Shown here piece by piece: positions 1-8,500 of a DNA stretch of 39,693 bases. The notes under the pieces were generated by a model. The model was not told the origin of the DNA. It did no database searches and saw nothing but the letters and a program-made list of their open reading frames with translations. The translations under genes and the position numbers were made by a program. This DNA is from a virus, in the IMG/VR virus record IMGVR_UViG_3300006176_000006, positions 1-39,693 of that record, one strand, 5' to 3'. Position 1 is the stretch's first letter. Every line of letters begins with the position of its first letter.

Positions 1-1503
1 GACGTCCTGCCAGACGACATCCCCTCTCAGACCGAACGCGACTGGGTGTATAACGGTAAGGACTGCTGCGTCACATCGGAGGTCTATAATGTCCTCACTC
101 AGCAACTCGACAACCACACCGCCGCGACCTACAACTTTGAGAAATCCCTCCAAGGCCCCATCCTCGAAATGCGCATCCGTGGAGTTCTTATCGACCGCGC
201 TCGCCGCGACGAGGTCATAGATGAATACTTTGAAAAACTCGACATCCTTGAGGAAAACCTCAACAAAATCGTCGGCGAAGGTCTCGACCTTTGGGAATTC
301 AAATGGTCTTCTCCAAAAGACCTGCAACTTGTGTTTTATGATATTCTTGGCATTCCTGCTATTAAACGTGGTGGCCGCCCAACTGTCGACCGCGCTGCCC
401 TCGAGAAGCTCTATAACTACTACCCCGCCCGGCCCATCTTGGCGCATATGCTCGCGATGCGGGATTTACAAAAAAAGATACAGATGCTACGAACCAGTAT
501 TGATCGAGATGGGCGAATTCGAACCTCATATAACATTGCAGGAACTACAACGGGGCGTTTGTCGAGTAGCTTCTCAGAATTTGGTACTGGAACAAATTTA
601 CAAAATATCGAGGAAATCCTACGCAGCGTCTTCATCGCCGATCCTGGGATGAAGATAGGCGTCGCAGATGCAGAACAAGGAGAAAGCCGTGTCGTCGGAG
701 GAATTGAATGGAACCTATTCAAGGATAGTAAGTACCTCGACGCGTGTGAGAGTGGAGACCTCCACACCAACGTCGCTAAGCTTTGTTGGCCCGGACTTCC
801 CTGGCGTGGTGACCCTGCATTGGACAGAGCGCTCGCCGAACAACCCTATTATCGTCACTACGATCGACGCTTCATGTGCAAGAAAATTGGGCACGGAACT
901 AATTACCTTGGCAAACCAGACACACTTGCCGCTCAAGCTAAAGTTGACGTTGGAGTTATCGAAGACTTTCAACCGATCTATTTTAAAGCCTTTCCTAGCC
1001 ATCATAGGTGGCACGACTGGACAAGAGAGCAAATAAGACGTTTTGGTTATTTGATCTCGATCACTAACCGCAAGCGCTATTTCTTCGGTCGAAGAAGCGA
1101 TGAGAAGGTCCAGCGTGAGGCTGTTGCTTATCAAGGCCAAGCTCTTGGTGACATCCTCAACGCCGGTATGCTCAATGTCTGGCGAGCCAACGACTGCCAA
1201 GTCCTAATGCAAATCCACGACGCTATCATGTTCCAATATCCCGAGGATCGAGAAGATGAAATAGTGCCTAAGGTTCTTAAACAACTCGAACACCCTATTG
1301 AATTAGAACACGGTCGCCGACTCATAATCCCTTACAGCTGCAAGACAGGCTGGAATTGGGGTGCATATTCCGAGGCAAATCCAGATGGACTTAAGGGATA
1401 CAAAGGTGGCGACCAAAGGAAAAGGACAGCGCAGGTTAAAATCCTGGATCGAGTCGTTCGTGGAGTACAGCGGAAGGTTTCTCGAAACCTCGGAGGTCTT
1501 TAG
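1..1503 (+). CDS. Family A DNA polymerase, 5'-truncated by window edge
   Basis: Replicative phage DNA polymerase of the Pol I/T7 gp5 family. The frame is open to base 1, so the N-terminal exonuclease domain lies outside; a GTG at 46 is only an internal codon. The YNGKDCCVTSEV segment at the left edge fits the last (Exo III) exonuclease motif. Further on are TTGRLSSS and NLQNI (palm/fingers), motif A as DAEQGESRVVG (Asp codon at 667), motif B with Arg at 868, Lys at 880/883 and Tyr at 904, and motif C as QIHDA (Asp codon at 1219). Both catalytic aspartates are present, but the usual HDE is HDA. The basic C-terminal tail overlaps the next gene by about 100 bases. Identity is secure from the ordered motifs; only the missing start is uncertain. 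Confidence 0.95.
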   Translation, partial: DVLPDDIPSQTERDWVYNGKDCCVTSEVYNVLTQQLDNHTAATYNFEKSLQGPILEMRIRGVLIDRARRDEVIDEYFEKLDILEENLNKIVGEGLDLWEFKWSSPKDLQLVFYDILGIPAIKRGGRPTVDRAALEKLYNYYPARPILAHMLAMRDLQKKIQMLRTSIDRDGRIRTSYNIAGTTTGRLSSSFSEFGTGTNLQNIEEILRSVFIADPGMKIGVADAEQGESRVVGGIEWNLFKDSKYLDACESGDLHTNVAKLCWPGLPWRGDPALDRALAEQPYYRHYDRRFMCKKIGHGTNYLGKPDTLAAQAKVDVGVIEDFQPIYFKAFPSHHRWHDWTREQIRRFGYLISITNRKRYFFGRRSDEKVQREAVAYQGQALGDILNAGMLNVWRANDCQVLMQIHDAIMFQYPEDREDEIVPKVLKQLEHPIELEHGRRLIIPYSCKTGWNWGAYSEANPDGLKGYKGGDQRKRTAQVKILDRVVRGVQRKVSRNLGGL

Positions 1504-2572
1504 GAGATGGACGGCTATTTCAGCTATTGCAGCGGCACTGGAACGAAGAGTTTGGTTGGATACTGGTTCACGGCTATTTCCAAATCTATACGTTATGATC
1601 ATTGGTCCGTCAGGAATAGGCAAGACCCGCGTTATAGATGTGATGCTCGACATTGTACGGACAATCCCGGAGTTCTACATATCACCAACTTCTATGAAGA
1701 CCGCGTCATTAGTCGACTGCTTGTACGAGTCAAAACGCAAACTACCGTTCGTGGGCCAGGAAAATGAATTCGTCGAATACAATTCCATGTACGTGGCTGT
1801 TGATGAGCTTAGCGCCTTTATGCACCAGTATGATTATGAGCTTGTGGCTGCTCTTACCAAGTTCTATGACTGTAATTGGTACAAACAGGTACGTCGGACA
1901 TCTCATCTTAGCATCACTATCGACCGTCCTCAGCTTAACCTTATCTGTGGGTCTACTCCAACAAACCTCATGGAACTCATGCCTGCTTTTGCTTGGACAC
2001 AGGGGCTTACCGGGAGAACTATCTTCGTCTATGATACCCGGAAAGAGCATAAGGACATTCTCAAGCTCAACAACTACTCCGCTCCCATCGACCTTGCCCA
2101 TGACATTTTGGTCATCTCAAAATTATTTGGAGCAATTGACTGGAATACAGAATACGCGCACGAGATGTCTGTCTGGCGTTTGGGTAACAAAGAGCCAGAA
2201 CCCAAACATCCTAATCTGGTCGACTACAACTCTCGACGCGAGACCCATATTCTCAAACTGTCTATGATCAGCGCAGTCGACCGAGGGTCAATGACGCTCT
2301 CGCGCCAGGACTTCTCCCGCGCCATGTCCTGGCTCATAGAAATCGAACTCACCATGCCCGCCATGTTCGAGGCCGGGATGGTGACCGCTGATGGCAAGGC
2401 GCTAGACAACGTGGTCGCTTGGATGGCAGACAAAGGTGGCGTTAGCCACACGCAATTAATTCGTCAGGTGTCAAAGATGGTCCCGACCTATGCCGTGGCA
2501 GGGACCATTGAGATATTGAAAATGTCGGGGCGGATGGGGACGAAGGATGGGAAGTGGGTCGCGAATGAATGA
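1406..2572 (+). CDS. P-loop ATPase, DUF3987-like replication protein
   Basis: Probable helicase/primase-type ATPase acting with the polymerase just upstream. A Walker A motif GPSGIGKT lies near residues 67-74 and a Walker B-like YVAVDEL about 70 residues later. The opening region (ETSEVFRRWTAISAIAAALERR) has the look of DUF3987-type phage and plasmid ATPases. I chose the GTG at 1406 because AAGGGA stands 7 bases before it; ATGs at 1361 and 1385 in the same frame are alternatives without such a site. The gene starts inside the end of the polymerase gene in another frame, so the two are probably translationally coupled. The C-terminal ~90 residues resemble a small helical, possibly winged-helix, module. 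The family assignment comes from recalled similarity and was not searched; the exact reaction is unknown. Confidence 0.75.
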   Translation: MATKGKGQRRLKSWIESFVEYSGRFLETSEVFRRWTAISAIAAALERRVWLDTGSRLFPNLYVMIIGPSGIGKTRVIDVMLDIVRTIPEFYISPTSMKTASLVDCLYESKRKLPFVGQENEFVEYNSMYVAVDELSAFMHQYDYELVAALTKFYDCNWYKQVRRTSHLSITIDRPQLNLICGSTPTNLMELMPAFAWTQGLTGRTIFVYDTRKEHKDILKLNNYSAPIDLAHDILVISKLFGAIDWNTEYAHEMSVWRLGNKEPEPKHPNLVDYNSRRETHILKLSMISAVDRGSMTLSRQDFSRAMSWLIEIELTMPAMFEAGMVTADGKALDNVVAWMADKGGVSHTQLIRQVSKMVPTYAVAGTIEILKMSGRMGTKDGKWVANE

Positions 2573-2726
2573 TACTTTTCATCGAGTTATCACTGGGGCT
2601 ATTACTACTCGCAAAGAGCTGATCATAGCAGCTTACGTAGTCATTTTCTGGATTTTGATTGACGTGATCCAATTCGTTGGTTGGATTATGGACAAGTGGC
2701 CCGCGCCGAATGATATTCCATTATAG
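2565..2726 (+). CDS. Small single-span membrane protein (53 aa)
   Basis: Unrecognised small protein. Its ATG lies 8 bases inside the end of the ATPase gene. One hydrophobic segment (about residues 19-41, ELIIAAYVVIFWILIDVIQF) is preceded by a basic residue pair and followed by a short polar tail ending in NDIPL. It could be a membrane anchor for the replication complex or an inhibitor of host functions; nothing in the sequence decides. The next gene follows after 9 bases with its own GGAGA site. Confidence 0.6.
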   Translation: MNDTFHRVITGAITTRKELIIAAYVVIFWILIDVIQFVGWIMDKWPAPNDIPL

Positions 2727-2735
2727 GAGAGTTCA

Positions 2736-3002
2736 ATGTCACATGTAATAACACAACTTGATCCACCAATCCGAGTCATTACCCCACTCGGCGACGCGGT
2801 GGCTTACTTTGTCTGGACCGAGGACCGCGCCGTCTACTATGGTGTATTTCAAGACGAAACTGGCGAGCAGTGGTGGTTTGAGAACTATTATATTAGAATT
2901 GACCCCTCAATCACCGATACACCACACAAGACTTCACCGATAGTGATACCGCCAGACATGGAAGCGTCACTTGCAAAACACCGTAAGCGATATAAGAGTT
3001 AG
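2736..3002 (+). CDS. Hypothetical protein (88 aa), last gene of rightward unit
   Basis: Unrecognised soluble protein preceded by a good ribosome binding site (AGGAGA, 5 bases before ATG). It is rich in aromatic residues in the middle (WTEDRAVYYGVF, then QWWFENYYIRI), which suggests a compact beta fold, and ends in a basic tail (KHRKRYKS). It has no signal peptide, membrane span or cysteine pattern. Its stop codon overlaps by four bases the stop of the convergent gene on the other strand, so it marks the end of the rightward replication operon. Function cannot be inferred. Confidence 0.7.
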   Translation: MSHVITQLDPPIRVITPLGDAVAYFVWTEDRAVYYGVFQDETGEQWWFENYYIRIDPSITDTPHKTSPIVIPPDMEASLAKHRKRYKS

Positions 3003-3157
3003 CGCAGCAAATGCCCCACCTCGCCAAACAACAACGACGCTAAATAGCACGCAAACGCCAGCCAGCCAAAGTGCCATCGGCCATAGACCGGCCCAGGCAC
3101 AAAGCTAGCGATGCAGGCGAACACGAACGCGAAAACCAACAGGATCGTTCCAAGCAT
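2999..3157 (-). CDS. Small two-span membrane protein (52 aa), last gene of late operon
   Basis: Unrecognised. It starts MLGTILLVFAF and contains two hydrophobic segments (about residues 3-20 and 29-45) around a short Pro/Gly/Arg turn. Its ATG shares one base with the TGA of the gene before it (TGATG), so translation is coupled. It is the most distal gene of the leftward late transcript, and its TAA overlaps the stop of the rightward gene ending at 3002. Small size and two spans would also fit an antiholin or accessory lysis protein, but there is no direct evidence. Confidence 0.6.
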   Translation of the reverse strand: MLGTILLVFAFVFACIASFVPGPVYGRWHFGWLAFACYLASLLFGEVGHLLR

Positions 3158-3321
3158 CACAATCTCCCTGATAAGACCAAGATCACCAAGATCAGCACGA
3201 TTAGCCCAAGTCCTCCTCCACCATAGTACCCGGTACCATAGAATGGCCCACCCCCAAAGCCGCTAAAACCACCGAGTAAGAGGATGACAAGGATAATTAG
3301 TAGGATTGTACCTAGGCTCAT
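3157..3321 (-). CDS. DUF3309-like small hydrophobic protein (54 aa)
   Basis: Resembles the DUF3309 family of tiny bacterial membrane proteins: an N-terminal hydrophobic stretch starting MSLGTILLIILVILLL, a glycine/tyrosine-rich centre with FGGGPFYGTGYYGGGG, and a second hydrophobic stretch before a basic C-terminus. Such proteins are common on Hyphomicrobiales chromosomes and their function is not known. It overlaps the upstream gene by ATGA and the downstream gene by one base. A phage copy at the end of the late operon could act on the inner membrane during lysis; that is inference only. The family call is from recalled pattern. Confidence 0.65.
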   Translation of the reverse strand: MSLGTILLIILVILLLGGFSGFGGGPFYGTGYYGGGGLGLIVLILVILVLSGRL

Positions 3322-3596
3322 TTGTTGTTCTCCGTTGATTTCGCCCCCGCCTCAAACAATGCCTTATCACTAGCAGCCTGCGCCATTCCTTCGGTCATCC
3401 CTGCCGCGTGCGCTGCTTCGCCAGTTGCTTTGACCAACTGGTCCTTCATTGAATTCGTGGCTATCTCAACCTTAGCCATATTAGCTTGCGTATTCAACGC
3501 CGCCTGATGCGTTCGATACGCCAAGAATGCTGTTACTAGATTGAAGAACGCGATCACTCCCAAAATCACACCGTTGATATCAATGCTTGCGATCAT
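3318..3596 (-). CDS. Membrane-anchored helical protein (92 aa)
   Basis: Unrecognised. One N-terminal membrane span (about residues 8-27, ILGVIAFFNLVTAFLAY) is followed by an alanine-rich, probably coiled-coil region with regularly spaced hydrophobic residues and a charged tail. I chose the ATG at 3596 because GAGG stands 6 bases upstream. The first in-frame ATG (3623) lies in the loop of a terminator-like hairpin and is unlikely. A single N-terminal anchor with a helical periplasmic domain is the shape of an inner-membrane spanin (Rz). It could be a spanin or a type III-like holin; neither is proven. Confidence 0.6.
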   Translation of the reverse strand: MIASIDINGVILGVIAFFNLVTAFLAYRTHQAALNTQANMAKVEIATNSMKDQLVKATGEAAHAAGMTEGMAQAASDKALFEAGAKSTENNK

Positions 3597-3607
3597 TTCC
3601 ATCCTCG

Positions 3608-3633
3608 AAAAAGGCGGGCGCATTTGCGCGCCC
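3608..3633 (-). terminator. Intrinsic terminator-like hairpin
   Basis: Read leftward, GGGCGC, a 6-base loop and GCGCCC are followed by GCC and five T. The stem is short (6 bp) but GC-only. It lies between the outer-membrane protein gene and the last three small membrane-protein genes, so it may reduce their expression. Confidence 0.5.
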
Positions 3634-3645
3634 TAGTTGGGAGGT

Positions 3646-3735
3646 TCAGCTTGTTCTACGCCCAAGCTCGATGATCCCATAGCAGCCGAGCCATGGGCCA
3701 AGGAGCAGGGCGCAGATCACAAGAGCTTCGATCAT
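3646..3735 (-). CDS. Possible membrane peptide (29 aa)
   Basis: Very short frame starting one base after the stop of the outer-membrane protein gene (TAGCATG). It is mostly hydrophobic (MIEALVICALLLGPWLGCY...) with a basic C-terminus, as in many phage membrane peptides. Length and lack of a clear ribosome binding site make it uncertain; translational coupling is the main argument. Function unknown. Confidence 0.35.
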   Translation of the reverse strand: MIEALVICALLLGPWLGCYGIIELGRRTS

Positions 3736-3736
3736 G

Positions 3737-4417
3737 CTAGAACGAAAACGGCTTCGACAGCGTCACGCCAACAACCTGCAAGTTCTTGTTGCTCACAAGG
3801 CCGACGTTGTTCTGGTTGTTGCCGAAGATGTACTTGATGTCCAAGAGGATCGGGCTAGGCGCGGGGATCAGGTACCGCGCGCCTGCGCCAGTAGTCCAAA
3901 AGCTCTTGGTTCCCAGGGAAGAATTCCCAAAGGGCTGGGCCGGACCAGTGCCGACGTAAAGCGAGATCAAGTCCGACGCCAGTGCGTTGTTGATCTGGAT
4001 TGGCTGTGCGCCACTGCCGAAGAGCGTCCCCAGGCTCCCGCCAGCTTCCATCCAGAACACGTCAACACCACCTTGCATAGTGGTGCTGACGCCATTGACG
4101 CTGGCAGGAGAGCCAAAGGCCCACCCAGCCATGTTCTCTGCGCCAAGGAACATGTTGTTGTACCACATCTGGCCACCGATGTCAGCCATCACCAATCCGC
4201 CATTGGCGAAGATGGAGTTGGAGATACCTTGGCCGATGATGTCGATGTTGGACCCAGCGCCAAACACGCCCGCGCCGATGAACCAGACGTTGCATTGCGT
4301 CAGGCTACAAGCGACAGGCGGAGGTGCCTTAAGTAGAGGCCTCGGTGGTAGATCAGCGCCGAAGCTAACGCTAGCCGATAGCCCCGCCGCCAGCATTCCC
4401 AGTAGAAGTCGTTTCAT
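3737..4417 (-). CDS. Secreted outer-membrane barrel-like protein (226 aa)
   Basis: Has a clear Sec signal peptide (MKRLLLGMLAAGLSASVSFGA) with cleavage predicted after GA, then a DLPPRP...KAPPP linker typical of outer-membrane proteins in Bradyrhizobium and relatives. The rest is rich in Gly, Asn, Ser and aromatic residues with alternating patterns, and the last residues are SKPFSF. A terminal Phe is the usual signal for the BAM assembly machinery. The predicted product is therefore an 8- to 10-strand outer-membrane barrel. It lies just downstream of endolysin and holin, where spanins are often found. It could block superinfection, alter the host surface, or help disrupt the outer membrane at lysis. 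A GGGGA site precedes the ATG, and the start overlaps the previous gene by 47 bases. Confidence 0.75.
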   Translation of the reverse strand: MKRLLLGMLAAGLSASVSFGADLPPRPLLKAPPPVACSLTQCNVWFIGAGVFGAGSNIDIIGQGISNSIFANGGLVMADIGGQMWYNNMFLGAENMAGWAFGSPASVNGVSTTMQGGVDVFWMEAGGSLGTLFGSGAQPIQINNALASDLISLYVGTGPAQPFGNSSLGTKSFWTTGAGARYLIPAPSPILLDIKYIFGNNQNNVGLVSNKNLQVVGVTLSKPFSF

Positions 4418-4622
4418 TGATAGTCCCCGTTGCTGTTAAGATTTTCACTACCTCCTCCACCGTAGTGATGGCGTCTTTGACCCCAACGTCCTTTTCGATA
4501 TCCTCGATGAGTGATATCGCTTGAGGAACGCGTGGGTCATTCATGTATTTCTTGATGATCGCGACTGCGGCTTCGATGTGAGGAAGCTCGGGTTCGAGCT
4601 TGAGAAGATTGAAGAAGTTCAT
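4371..4622 (-). CDS. Hypothetical lysis-region protein (83 aa)
   Basis: Unrecognised, mostly helical and acidic protein (LEPELPHIEAAVAIIKKYMNDP...SLIEDIEKDVG...AITTVEEVVKIL) with a Gly/Thr-rich tail. It has no signal peptide or membrane span. It overlaps the holin gene by ATGA and its last 47 bases overlap the start of the outer-membrane protein gene in another frame. Similar short helical proteins lie next to phage holins in alphaproteobacterial prophages. A role in lysis timing is possible from position alone. Confidence 0.65.
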   Translation of the reverse strand: MNFFNLLKLEPELPHIEAAVAIIKKYMNDPRVPQAISLIEDIEKDVGVKDAITTVEEVVKILTATGTINETTSTGNAGGGAIG

Positions 4623-5005
4623 GGCTTGCTCACTACCTTGTCAGAGGGCGTTGCGTCAGCAACAGCTTGGGTAGCAGTAACCTGCTGTACGCCAGGCGTA
4701 GCTGCGATGGTATTAGCAACCGCGACTGCCGCAGCTGGCGTGGATGGCTGAACAACAAGTGCGCCAGAGGCTGCAACCGATGCCTTCTGGGACGGAAGGC
4801 TGGCTTTGTACTTACCCCACAACGCCATGCCTATACCAATCAATGGCCCCGCTCCGAGCATGAACTCCTTCGCGCCGTTAATCATGTGGTCAAGGTCAGT
4901 TTGAAGATCAACGGCAGATAATGAGTTCACTCCCATGACTGTTGCAGCACCGCCAATAAAGATCGCACCGCTACGTAGAGTTGAAAACAATTCGTCTTGT
5001 GTCAC
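4619..5005 (-). CDS. Putative holin (128 aa)
   Basis: Two predicted membrane segments (about residues 12-31, GAIFIGGAATVMGV..., and 46-63, EFMLGAGPLIGIGMALWGKY) are followed by a long Ala/Thr/Val-rich hydrophilic tail. This matches class II holins, including the Pam3-gp28 type seen in alphaproteobacterial phages. A holin would pierce the inner membrane to release the endolysin encoded directly upstream, with which it overlaps by four bases. The endolysin has no signal or SAR sequence, so a holin is needed. The tail of about 60 residues (VQPSTPAAAV..., KVVSKP) is longer than in most holins. Confidence 0.7.
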   Translation of the reverse strand: MTQDELFSTLRSGAIFIGGAATVMGVNSLSAVDLQTDLDHMINGAKEFMLGAGPLIGIGMALWGKYKASLPSQKASVAASGALVVQPSTPAAAVAVANTIAATPGVQQVTATQAVADATPSDKVVSKP

Positions 5006-5502
5006 GTCGTTGCTCCCATTGGTTTGTTAAACATATCCGCCTCCCCTTTGCGTCTCCGCAAGAGCCCTTGGAGGACCCGCCCACCAGCGTGGTCCCATTG
5101 AAGTAAATCACTTTCGACTTGATTGAACAAATGGTTGTTGATCGACCGTAGGACATTGCTCCGATCCAGCGCGCCGGTGTTGAAGTCAAAGCTCACTAGC
5201 GCATCGAACTGGTTCTGATTGATCGGCACGTTGACGTGGTGGTTAACGTCAGCCTCAACTGCCGCAAGGTCCGAGGACAGGATCGCGTCAGCCTGCTCCT
5301 GCGTAATCACCATCCCAATCCGCACAACTGGCAAGCCGGCAGCAGTGGTATGGCCATAGCCGATCGTAAGCACCCCACGCGGATGGTCTCCAAGTCTTAA
5401 TATGTGATCATTCGCATCATCATACGCGCCAAGGATCAGCCCCTCGAAGCTCTCGATAAACTTTCTCCCGTTCGCAGATGTCTTCATCGGTGGTGTTATC
5501 AT
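5002..5502 (-). CDS. Endolysin, GH24 lysozyme (T4/P22 type)
   Basis: Hydrolyses the N-acetylmuramic acid-N-acetylglucosamine bond of peptidoglycan at the end of infection. The glycoside hydrolase 24 signature is clear: ESFEG with catalytic Glu20, Asp29 in GAYDDAND, and TIGYGHT with Thr46. About 11 extra residues (HILRLGDHPRG region) separate Asp and Thr compared with P22-type enzymes. Downstream, QFDALVSFDFNTGAL matches the conserved lysozyme helix. At 166 residues it is the usual length. There is no N-terminal signal or anchor, so release depends on the adjacent holin. It overlaps the ejection protein gene by ATGA, and an AGGAG lies just before the start. Confidence 0.93.
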   Translation of the reverse strand: MITPPMKTSANGRKFIESFEGLILGAYDDANDHILRLGDHPRGVLTIGYGHTTAAGLPVVRIGMVITQEQADAILSSDLAAVEADVNHHVNVPINQNQFDALVSFDFNTGALDRSNVLRSINNHLFNQVESDLLQWDHAGGRVLQGLLRRRKGEADMFNKPMGATT

Positions 5503-8500
5503 CGCCTCTGCTCCTTCATTGTTCCTTTATACATTCCTCTTGCCCAGTCACTCAGCCCCTGTGGATGCTCATCACCATGCATGACGTTGATCATGAACCT
5601 CCCAGCACGGCCGATAGGCTCCATTGTCAGACCGCTGAGCATTCCAATGGCGCGGTTGGCGGTTTGAAATGCCTGCCCAGGAGACTGTGTCCAGGACTTT
5701 GTACGCAAGGGCTCTGCTACGTCTCGCATGGCCGTGCCGAACAATCCCAAAGAGGGATCACGGTTCCTATTCAGACCATTGACCACGTCGCGCACGCCTG
5801 GGATCATAGACGGATAGGCTTGCGTTAGGACCTTGGCCCAATGGAGAGCTTTGTTCTCGCCCTGCGCTTCTGGTAGTGGGTCCACCATCTGCTCGATTAG
5901 CGATGGGATCACGCCAAACACAATCAACCCACCAATAATCCTTGGAACATTCTGCACGCCAGCCTTGAATTCTTTCGAGTCAAACCCAACCATTTCAGGA
6001 ACCTCGCGGCCCTGGACAGCGAGCTTAGATTGCCAACCGATTTCATAAGTCCGATTGAGTGCGTTGTTAAAGAAGTTGTAGAACGGCGAAACCAACTTCC
6101 ACAACCCGCCCGCACGCATAAGGCTCGGACGGTTGGACAGGATTGACGAGCCATGCGTCCTGCGAACAGCTGTGTTCGCGCCATAGAGCAAATCACCATG
6201 CGTCATATCAGGATGTTCTTCGCCAAGTCGACGGTACTCAGCATGGAACATCGCCACAGCGGAGATCAAATCCGTGATGCCAACTGGGTAATGGCCATAC
6301 CAGCTAGCAAGGTCACGGACGTTGGCGATCTTACCTGTCCAACCCAGCTTCTTGAACATCTCCTGGTTCTGGCCAATCAACGTATCCTCAACATGGCGCA
6401 TCCGGTTCGCGACTTCTTCTGAGTTCTCCATAACCCAGTTCCAGGCTTCGCGCGAGCCAGGGAGTTCGTAGATCATCTTGGCCATTGACTTGGCGAAGTT
6501 GACCGGGCCGACCTCAGCGATCGAGAACGCAGCAGCAGTCGGTGCGTGCTTGGCGACAGTGCCGAGGTTGAGACCAATCAGCGCGGTGTTGAGGTTTTGA
6601 ACAAGACCAGTGACGGCTTTATCCAACGCAGCCATGTTCTGCGGGACCCAAGACCTATTCCCGGCCACGTCCTTCATCCACCCATCCAGCGCGGACATGT
6701 ACTCAGCGCCATAGTAGCGCTTGAACGCGGCTTGGAATTGCTTATTGTAGACGATCTTGCTAACCTCAGTCACAGACGGACGCATAGCCGCGTCGTTCAA
6801 AATCTGCTTGAGCTTAAATGGCACACTATCAAAAGTCAGGTCGATTGGATAGACCGCGCCAGTTCGGGTCTTAGTATACCCAGCCGCTGGCGATGGTCGA
6901 TAATACCCGCTCTCGCCCATCATCTCGTCAACGCTGAGATTGACTTTATGGCGAAGCGGATCGGGGATCAATGGATGGTACCACTCGTCACTCTCGCCCC
7001 AAGGCGTCTGCATCTTCCCAAGGTCGATCCGCGCTGGGGCCACGCCGTTGATGGAAGTGTAGGCGTGCTCGGAATGTTTGAATGCGTCATTGAAAACACT
7101 GCCGAGCTTCTGCGCCCGCGTTAGATCCTCTGGTCCAATCCCAACTTGACGCAGCCAGTTCCAAATCTTCTGCTCACCGATTTGGAGATTGTTATCGATG
7201 TTCCAGCCCCTGATCAACTTGGCGCGTTGGGCCGCATTACCCATGTTCTGCAAGACCGCGTATGCGTTGGCCTTGGTCATTTGAATTGGCGAGCCGTCAC
7301 TCTCTTTGAAGAGCGGATTGCTGATCTTCTTTCGTAGGTCAGTGAACCCAGACCCGACCTCTTTCCATCTAGCAGCAAAATCTCGCTCAAGCGTCCGGAG
7401 CGTGTACTGACCCTCAGTGATTGGTCGGATGATCAGTTGATTGAACGGGCCGAATGTGTCACCCAGGTCCAACCGGCGCATCCACGACTCAGGATTGAGC
7501 AGCCAAGTCCCAGTCAATCTCCCCGCTGATTTCGCCTGTTGCACTTGGTCCGTGATCGGCTTGTTATCCACCGCCGCCTTGAGCCTCTCCACCAGCCCGT
7601 TGACGACGTTCTCGAGGTCTTCTTTGTTACCCTTGACGGTGTATTTCTTCTCGTTGCGTGAGAAATGATCAATCGACTTAAGCGAGTCAAACACCTGACG
7701 GAATTCATCAGGCAGCATTTTCTCAACTTCGTTCCGGTAGTTGTTAGTGAACAAAAAATCCGAGATCGCAACCCTCTGCGCCACTGGCATAGCATTGACG
7801 TCGGTGTTGTAAAGATCGTGTTGCCCATTGACGCCCTCCGCATACTCGCGCATGGTTTTGTAAGGCGAGGTCAATGTCTTCGACCGGTCGAGGTCTTGGA
7901 GGCTGCGCTTCCCTAAACCAATCTGCTCTAAAATCTGATGTATCCAAACTGCGTCAGCTTGCTCGATCCCAGGTGGTTCGCGCCTCTGCCATTTTGGCAC
8001 GCGCTTATCGAACTGATCCTTGACCTTCTCAAGCTTTCGCGCCTCCGATCCGTAGAACATCGCTAGGTATTGTTGCTGCTTCGCCTTGAACGCCTCCGAC
8101 GCGTTCCCTTCTAATAGTGCATCCTCAGCAGCTTGACCAGCGCGTCCGGCAGCAGCAATGTACTTATCAGAAGAATGACTACCAATAGGAACAGAATTAA
8201 ACTTGTCTCTAGCAAGTTTCTGTAAGGTCCCCTTGTCGATGGTAAGCTCTTGCCCACCGTGTTCAGCGAGTGCCAGGACTTCCTCGGAGAGCCGGTCCAG
8301 AGTTGTAGGAGAAAAGACTTGATCCTTCGCCATTTCGAGGACATTGGTCTCAAGGTCTCCATATCGCTGGCGCATGACGCGCTCGGTCTCAGATTTGAGG
8401 CGCTGATTGAAGGACGCAGAGGGAGTTAGTCCTTCCAGGTCCTGCTGTGCCTTTCCGCGCGCGAGCGAGGCAACAAGCTCATCACCTGATTGGAACCCAA

